DNA from: Sipunculus nudus
Lineage: Eukaryota > Annelida > Sipuncula > Golfingiida > Sipunculidae
Length of the DNA: 64,000 bases
Direction of reading: 5' to 3'
Assembly (NCBI GenBank): GCA_026874595.1
Contig: CM049307.1
Location: 49,961,178-50,025,177, forward strand
Position 1 is the first letter of the stretch, and the number at the start of each line of letters is the position of its first letter. Below the pieces are notes generated by a model. It was not told where the DNA came from, made no database searches, and saw only the letters and a list, made by a program, of their open reading frames with translations. This document shows positions 57,308 to 64,000 of this stretch, piece after piece. A program made the translations under genes and the position numbers.

Positions 57308-60300
57308 TTTCGGCGATAAAGCTATATATCGCTCTGTAAGCTTTACATGTTTTGTTTTAGTTGCGTTTGGAAATGAACGAGAGGAAGTAGAAAGCATTTT
57401 GGATGATTTATGTATAAAGAATGGTTTCAAAGGTTTAAAATCATACTATTGTATGATTATATGTAATATATTGTATATAATATATGTATGCTCAGGAAAT
57501 AACAATTTTTTAGATACCAGGCATTTTAGGTCATCATTATGATAAGGGGCTGTGAGATGGCGACATGTGTTTGTCATTCCATTTATATTAATGTATTTGA
57601 CATAACCTAGTATTCTATTTTTATTATATACAGCTATATCATGCCATATATTTTCTCATGAACTATAACCTCTCATAAATATGAGATATTGGTCTGCTAT
57701 TTGTATTTCTTAGATCTCAGTATCGCAAACCTTCCTGGCTTCAACATAGCTTTAAAATGTATTAGTCCCCAACGCCGTAGGAGGGAGGACTATTAAATGG
57801 TTCGCATCTGTCCGTCCGCCTCTCCCCATTCTTTTACCACATATCTCTAAGACCCCTGTTGCTTTCATCGCCAAATTTTTCAGACTAACTCAGCACATGA
57901 TTCACCTGTGATTACATTCTGCAGGTGGCGCCACCTCTGTTTAACGACTTTCTGCTCTCCAAAATGATCTTTTTCACTTTCCTTCAGATAAGTCAGTAAT
58001 AAAAACACTTTAGCCTTCAAATCATCTCACATCTGGCAATACGTTTGCCTTTACCATTAACATCACTTAATATACATAAAAATATGTTTTTCCAAATATT
58101 TTACTTTACATTTATCCTCTTCCCTTCTTCTTACATATAAATTTTAATATATTTTTGGATAATTTGACAAATGAGTATATATTAAATTGAGTGTAACTGC
58201 ATGATATAAAAAAACATAACAAAGAGTGATAGCAACCGATAGTTGAACGTCACAGGACATTGTCCTGTCTGTCCCCCCAACTTCCCTTAATTTGATACCT
58301 GCTTGATGACAATTTACTGAATACCTCTTTATCTCTTTCACAGAATTCTGATATCCCCGGTCCGTACCCCGTGATGGTGTTCTTCCACGGCGGGGCTTAC
58401 CAGTTGTCCGCAAACTTCCAGTTTCCCGGCCACTTCCTGGCGTCACGTAACGTCGTAGCGGTGTCAGCCAACTACAGATTGGGAGCTATCGGTAATTCAG
58501 TTTTGAATGAAAAGGTTTTAAAGGCATCATTCTGTCTAAGACAGATAATATACTAAACTTTTGTGATCTTTGATGTGCGACGTTTATCGGCATCGGAACA
58601 TGTACATTTGGACATGACATCGGCTAGTGGAGAGATCTCATATTGGCCCCATATATCAAGCAAATAACCCCGATTTTCCTTATTATTCGGTTCGCTCTAT
58701 TTCATCGCAACCACTAAGACTACTGTAAATGACAACTGTTACAGATGTCTCTTTTATTGTGCACAGGAGTCTTGCATGTGTCTGTGTAGCGCAAACATAG
58801 GTCGTTGCCATGGGAGACGTGCGAGTTGGCCCGGCCCACGTGAGGGGTCTGACGTGTAGAAACACAGCGCTCATGCTAATCTGGAATTTTCTGGGCTGGT
58901 CGCGCTCTATGAGCGCGTGTCTTGTATTGTTCTATGGACGCGTGTGTATTATGTATTGTTTGGTGCTTTGGATTGTTCGTGAAATAGAAGTATCTAGGCT
59001 TTGGGGTGAGAAGCTATAAATTAGGGGTTGTGTTTAGAGCATAGGGAGGAGAGAGAAATATTCCAGCGTACACGGAAGAGTGTGAGTAAGTTTGTGGACC
59101 TCTCCGATAATTGCAGCAGTTATAGATCTTCTTCGAAATTTGTAACGGATTTTATATAGTCTAAAGTTTGCCTTTGGGATCACTACCAGAATTTCCCTTT
59201 TTGGATAACAACAGATTGATTTTGTGATTGAATTGGACTATTATTCTCTGAGAAGATTTATGTGAACTGTTCATCTGGATTATACGTTGTAAAGAACTTG
59301 TTGTCGGTGTGACAGTGGTGGTGTCCAGGTACTGTGCACTTTATTTATTATACTGTGTAATTATGTTGATTTGCTGTTGTACTGTTGTTATAGTGTGTAA
59401 TTGTATTGATTTAGTGTATTGTAATGTAAGGGTTGTTTTAAGAATAAATTATAATTATTTGTTAACAAAAAAACATTGACTTCTTTATTTATTCCCCTAG
59501 ACATTTCACGCTACCTAGTGATTTTTTTATCTCCATAACAAAATTTATGCTCCTAACGACTACGTGATCTGTTGTTATTAGGTTCCGTAACACAGCAACT
59601 ACTGTAAGCGACAGCAAGATGACATATATATCCGACAAATGTCTTTCCCATCTTTATACTATGCCCACGTCGATTTTGTTGTGCTATATTTAACACGTCG
59701 GATATACTAAATCTCATATTATAAAACATATGATCTGATATAGGATTTTATGTTAACCCGGTTGTTAGTAACGATCAGCACTGTTCGGTTCCCTCGCATA
59801 GACAAGAAAGAGTTATTTTTATTTGTAAAGGCGTGAACCAACCAAGCCGGCACGCGTCTCGACACGCCAGATGACGTCGAATGTGTCGCGTCGTCCTCTT
59901 TTGTCGTGGCAGTGGACCGGGACACACGACACGTCGTAGAGAAGTACATGACACGAGGGGAGTGTCAGCTTTGCAACACGGGCCCCGCGACGCGATGGAG
60001 CATCTTTGATTTGTCGTGCTATGGGAGGCCGTGTCGAGTTGCGTCGGCTTGTTCCCGACACAGCTCGACGCGGATCCTAAAGTGGAGTTTGACGCACGAC
60101 ACAATTTACACGCTACAAGACACGCTAGGCCACGCAAACCGAGACAACTTCTCGCGAACACCCAGCAGTCTCCGTGTCGTATACCCCATGTGTGTCGCGA
60201 GTGTGTTGGTCAATTGGTTTGCTACTTTGGCTTCACGGCACACTTCCCTACAAGCTAGGCGACGCAACCGACACAACCAAGTGTCCTTGTGCGTCGCTTG

Positions 60301-61937
60301 ATTTCTGTATCGGTCCGCCTCGCGCTGTGTCGAGATGCGTGTTGGCTTTATACAACCGCTTGGTTCCGCCTTCTCTGATATGCATGCGTAATGAATGGCG
60401 CATATATAATTAGGATCTGTTCCTGTGACGTTAATGGTATCAACGAAAAAAATGTTCGAAGCATGTCCAGGTTTATTTACATAAAACTCTGTTCATATTT
60501 GTATGAAAGTTCTTGTTTGAATTTTTTTCCTAACAGTAGGTCCAAGATTTATCCAATAAAATGGGCCTCGGCTAAGTTTCTTTAATCCATGCCATGTACA
60601 CGCTGGTGATCATGTTCTGGTGGCGGTAACAAACATTCGTTTTTCAGCAAAATCATACAGACTGTAATCGGTAGTTGACTTCTTCTATTGCCACAGGTTT
60701 CATATCTACTGAGGATCCGGTTGCCCCTGGCAACTGGGGAATGTTGGACCTGGTGGCAGCACTAAAGTTCGTCCAGGAGAACATCGCTGCATTCGGAGGA
60801 GACCCGAACAGGGTGACAATCTACGGCCAGAGCGCAGGAGGGGCCGCTGTAGGACTTCTTCTGTTGTCACCAATGGGCGAAGGTTCGTTATTGGTTTATC
60901 TTCATATTCGCGATATTGAAATTCGCGAGTTCCACTTTTTGTTTATGGTTGTAAGTGTTTCACGAGGGTTCGATTTTTCGCGATCTCACCATTCAGTTTA
61001 TTACACAAAATGTATCGATTCTTTATTGGATGAACTGTTTAATTTGCTCTAAAAAATCTTAACCGTTTTAGAAGGACTGAAGGAATATGGAAGAAAACCT
61101 ATCTGTTAAGAAATTAATGCAATTTCTCGTTCCCTTTAAATACATATATATAAAAACATGCCAAAATATAATTAATCAATAATTAATTGAACTCCGGTGT
61201 TCATCTTGATAAAGCAAGTTTTAAAAGGTATACTTACTTCATAAAGTAAGTGAATGGAATATATAGTCTTAAGTGTGATTAAAACACTGTACATGTGTTC
61301 GACCCCTATCCTTTTCTAACCTCCCGATCCAAATTTTAATGGGGGGGGGGGGGGGGGGGGGCAATATTCATATCTACCAAAGGCACTACTTTTCGGATGA
61401 AAGAATTTTTTCCATACTTTATTATGTTTTCAAATTCTTATCAAGGTGTCGGAGCTTCATAATAAAGCGATTCATTTAGCAAAGATTTAAGGGGATCTAA
61501 AGCCAATGTAAAACCAAATGACTGTTGAAATAAAAATAGCTCTTCCCATAAATGCAAATATTACACCATAATCTTCCCAGATATATTCCGTGCTGTTAAA
61601 TTTATTTGGTCAAGTTAGGACTGGTTTATACTTGTTTTCTGTTTACCCTCAAATAGTTTGATACTTTTTCTTATTATGTTTTTGTTTTTCATAAAATAAA
61701 AAGTTGTAACACTGAGAAATGATATTTGTTTTTGCAGGTCTGTTCCAACAGGCAATGATGATCAGCGGCACAGATACCGCTATCTGGTCCGCGAACCCAC
61801 CAACCGGCATTAGTGCCAACTTTACCCGCCAGGCTGCGTTGCAAGTTGACTGTCCCACATCTCCCAATGCAGATATGATTGCTTGTCTGAGAGGGGTAGA
61901 CGCAATGTTACTGAGAGACGTCAGACCGGAAGTTTAC
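52167..61937 (+). CDS. Gene C: type-B carboxylesterase, 5' five exons (3' end beyond window)
   Basis: Near twin of gene B, on the opposite strand. Exons: 52167-52358, 54149-54301, 58344-58491, 60697-60882, 61738-61937, with lengths 192, 153, 148, 186 and 200, exactly those of gene B exons 1-5. They encode 293 residues in one open frame: signal peptide, SEDCL block, oxyanion HGG at 130-132, and nucleophile Ser210 in GQSAG. Against gene B I count 13 residue differences (2, 0, 5, 3, 3 by exon), none at a catalytic or cysteine position. No stop, frameshift or lost splice site is seen, so it looks functional as far as visible. Exon 6, with the catalytic Glu, is expected just past position 64000, because the window end matches a point about 50 bases before gene B exon 6. 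Confidence 0.9.
54149..54301 (+). CDS. Gene C exon 2
   Basis: Residues 65-115, protein-identical to gene B exon 2, with SEDCL. Acceptor TTCCAG, donor GTTAGT. Confidence 0.9.
54690..56270. other. Right-arm-only sequence in gene C intron 2
   Basis: Two blocks (about 54690-55240 and 55340-56270) have no counterpart at the matching points of the left arm (near 46400 and 46290). They are separated by about 100 bases that do match. No gene recognised; the second block contains a repeated CTGTATCTAT..AT.G...GGCA motif (about 55987 and 56051). Confidence 0.55.
57189..57304. repeat. (TGTC)n(TC)n microsatellite, right arm
   Basis: TCTG/TGTC tetranucleotides grade into a long CT run. The left-arm counterpart (about 45378-45430) is much shorter, so the tract expanded or shrank after the duplication. 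Confidence 0.95.
58344..58491 (+). CDS. Gene C exon 3 (oxyanion hole)
   Basis: [20 protein letters not shown] through [11 protein letters not shown]. Acceptor TTTCACAG, donor GTAATT. Its five differences from gene B flank the HGG motif. Confidence 0.9.
58729..59597 (+). mobile_element. LTR-like insertion private to the right arm (gene C intron 3)
   Basis: About 869 bases flanked by a 10-bp direct repeat, ACTACTGTAA (58719-58728 and 59598-59607), present only once-like at the matching left-arm site near 43375. An inner segment begins TGTTAC (58737) and ends GTAACA (59592). A TATA-like AGCTATAAAT lies near 59011 and AATAAA at 59443-59448. Related to 27241-27720. A solo LTR is the best guess; the long flanking repeat is unusual for that. 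Confidence 0.6.
59826..60338. mobile_element. Miniature DNA transposon (MITE-like), right-arm copy
   Basis: Inverted counterpart of 42611-43143. It keeps the GTAAAGGCGTGAACCAACCAAG end but has lost the other terminus, where the left copy retains its inverted repeat. Open frames here come from the GC-rich repeats. Confidence 0.6.
60697..60882 (+). CDS. Gene C exon 4 (nucleophile elbow)
   Basis: [18 protein letters not shown] through [10 protein letters not shown] to SPMGEG, with Ser210. Acceptor GCCACAG, donor GTTCGT, a weak site also seen at gene A exon 9. Confidence 0.9.
61341..61362. repeat. G mononucleotide run
   Basis: An uninterrupted run of about 22 G in gene C intron 4. Such runs recur in this window (2965, 4035, 14457, 19560) and are prone to length error in sequencing. 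Confidence 0.9.
61738..61937 (+). CDS. Gene C exon 5
   Basis: [19 protein letters not shown] to VRPEVY, with the DCPTS...IACL cysteine pair. Acceptor TTTGCAG, donor GTAGGT, phase 0. Confidence 0.9.
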
Positions 61938-63570
61938 GTAGGTCATGCGTATTCATCAGTGATCTCTTTTTTTTTGCATAGGTCGTCAAGATCTTTGTTT
62001 TCAAACTATTTCATTATATTTTTCTTCTAACCTTACGCCCCTACTTAACTAGAAAGATCACGAACAGCAAACATTGTTCCAAACCTAATTACAACATTAT
62101 ATTACCTAATAAAACCAAATGAAGGAATGTGTGGTATGCGCCTGCAACTAATTCCCATTAAAATGCATATGTATCTCGCAAAACCTTTAGTGAATGTGTA
62201 ACCTGCAGTACAGGCAATTTGTGCAACCCTGTGCAGTCAAAGCAAAGTCCTCAGTGTCAGCAAATACTAGATCTCAACTTAAATATTGGTAACAAAAAAA
62301 TATGCTATCATCCAGGATAAAGGCTCTTTTGAACATTTGTTAACTCAGAGAGCTGAAGGTTTTGCCAGACATTACAAGACAAATTGTCTTTGACAAGTTT
62401 GTTCAGCTTAACATTTGTCTAAAAATATCCAGCCTTCTTTATCCGTGTCGGCTCAAGACAGGCCTTTCACATTAATGAGAGCAATTTTATGGACAGGACC
62501 TGTAATCCTACTGTAATTTGAAAATTTAGCCGTGGTCCTAAAAAGCGTTATTCTGCTCTTAACGTTGCCGATTCACGTCCCCTACCACCAAACATTCTAG
62601 AAAGATTCTCGTCTGGACGCTGTCCTCTGGGTGCTTTCGTCCCCGCGACCTCACTGAACTCTGCAGATTTACTTCTCCCAGTTTCTCAAAACCGATCACC
62701 GAAGCTGTCATTTTGCGTACACACTAAAACCCACATGTCGCAGGTCGCGTGTCGATATGGGATAGTGCAAGTTAGCCGAGCCGCGAGTGCATTTGACAAC
62801 GTATTTATAGTTTTATTAAACTTAAGTGATTATGTGAAAACGGTTCTAACCTGAGTGAAAATGTGGTTCTCTAAATGATTAATTCCAGAGGTAGACCTCA
62901 ATATGGACAATATAAACATAGCTGACCGACGAAACTACAAAGTTAGCCAACTCAGTCGATGAAACCACGAAGATAGATACCTCGGTACGTACTCGAAGCA
63001 GGATATATTTTAACGTGAAGTTGACCCCTATTTTAGCTGTTGTAAATGCACAGTTGTCATTCTAGATTTGGGCAGTTCTCAAATTTATTTTTTCTTTTGT
63101 TCTCGTCACAGACTTACAAAACTGTTGTTCACCCATGAACAAATGCTTCATATTCATCGATCACTCTGATCAAGACTATACACCATATACAAATATACAC
63201 AATTTGGAGTCAGCTAAATATTTGCCATGTCAATTTGAGCCATGAAAGTTGACTCACTAAAGCCAACGAAGTTTTCTCCAGAAAGCAGCAGCTGAACAAA
63301 CGGCTCTTGGCTCTAATGGACTTGCAGGAAAGTGTCTTAGTACTCGAGTGCGGACTTGGACCCTTCTTACGGACTCTGACTTGAAGCAGAGGTTCCTGGC
63401 CTCAAACTCGTAATCGCATCCGCAGATAAGGACTCGAGGCACCTGGCCGGGTAAATCTCTAGTTCAGAAAGAAAAAAAAAATCTGTGATGCATTATAAAG
63501 ACTAGTATGCATGTGCGAATATTAACAGAATACTAACAGAATATTAAAACACAATATGATTTATTTATAT

Positions 63571-63632
<62 letters not shown>

Positions 63633-64000
63633 CATCGGGAGTTAAATTTATTTAAACATTCAAGGAAAACCATAGGTAATTTAATATAAATACACATGAT
63701 AATCTAATAGGTTCATTTTAAAGTTTTTTTAATGAGGAAATTTGTATTGGAATTTATCTCGGGCTCCTAAAAGACTGGGACGCCAAGAAGGACTTGGACT
63801 AAGTAGTATTTTCACACATATATACTCTTCCAAAGGATTCGAGCATTAACCGTATGTGTCTTCTCAAATACGTTATCTAGGGACATTTACTTATTTAGGG
63901 ACACAAATGTTCTTCTGACTTATAGTATTTTGTTCAGAACTACACATATTATAAATATTCCAATTATCTCAAACACACTTTAGTCAGCAAAAGTGATGTT
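61938..64000 (+). other. Gene C intron 5 (partial)
   Basis: Matches gene B intron 5 in reverse. Holds a GAGTCC-type repeat near 63340-63430 and a long (TA)n tract at about 63565-63632. No exon recognised before the window end. Confidence 0.7.

Larger units (their letters stand above)
50468..64000 (+). repeat. Right arm of a large inverted duplication
   Basis: Colinear in reverse with 49587-39150. It is longer because of private insertions: about 54690-55240 and 55340-56270, an LTR-like element at 58729-59597, and extra sequence near 53340-53990. The last bases of the window still match the left arm (about 39153), so the duplication continues beyond position 64000. Confidence 0.92.

Noticed and set aside
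52077..61937. Gene C as a pseudogene
   Set aside because: All five visible exons are open, with gene B lengths, matching splice sites and intact motifs; only the window end hides the rest.

Overview
This is eukaryotic nuclear DNA: AT-rich, intron-dense and loaded with microsatellites, minisatellites and transposon relics, with long non-coding stretches. The intron-rich secreted esterase genes, a CR1/L2-like LINE and satellites built around a GGTGGCGCCACC palindrome suggest a marine invertebrate, perhaps a mollusc or another lophotrochozoan. That placement is a guess from style, not from a diagnostic gene.

The real host genes are three members of the type-B carboxylesterase (cholinesterase-like alpha/beta hydrolase) family. 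Gene A (minus strand, 7134-16265) can be assembled completely: ten exons whose lengths sum to 1734 bases, an open 577-residue secreted protein with Ser206, Glu334 and His448 in catalytic positions. Gene B (minus strand, 31364-48454) has the same exon architecture plus an extra C-terminal exon, about 613 residues. Gene C (plus strand, from 52167) is a close copy of gene B; its first five exons (293 residues) are in the window and the rest lies beyond position 64000.

Layout: 1-6800, no gene found. 7134-16265, gene A; the intron before its ninth exon is filled by a 22-copy, 68-bp minisatellite made from that exon's own 5' end. 16266-18060, gene A promoter and repeat-rich spacer. 18060-21115, two adjoining satellites (about 260-bp and 337-bp units). 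21140-27240, a LINE with intact ORF1 and an ORF2 broken by two stops and one frameshift. 27241-31363, LTR-like sequence, a 25-bp tandem array and other repeats. 31364-48454, gene B, with a 14-bp minisatellite in one intron. 49588-50467, spacer at the centre of a large imperfect palindrome. 50468-64000, right arm with gene C.

From about 39150 to the window end the DNA is an inverted duplication: left arm about 10.4 kb, right arm at least 13.5 kb, colinear in exons, introns and old transposons, but with several insertions private to one arm. It makes genes B and C head-to-head paralogues. Their first 293 residues differ at 13 positions (by-eye count). No wholly new molecular system is evident. 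The most unusual structures are the exon-derived splice-acceptor array in gene A and the esterase palindrome.
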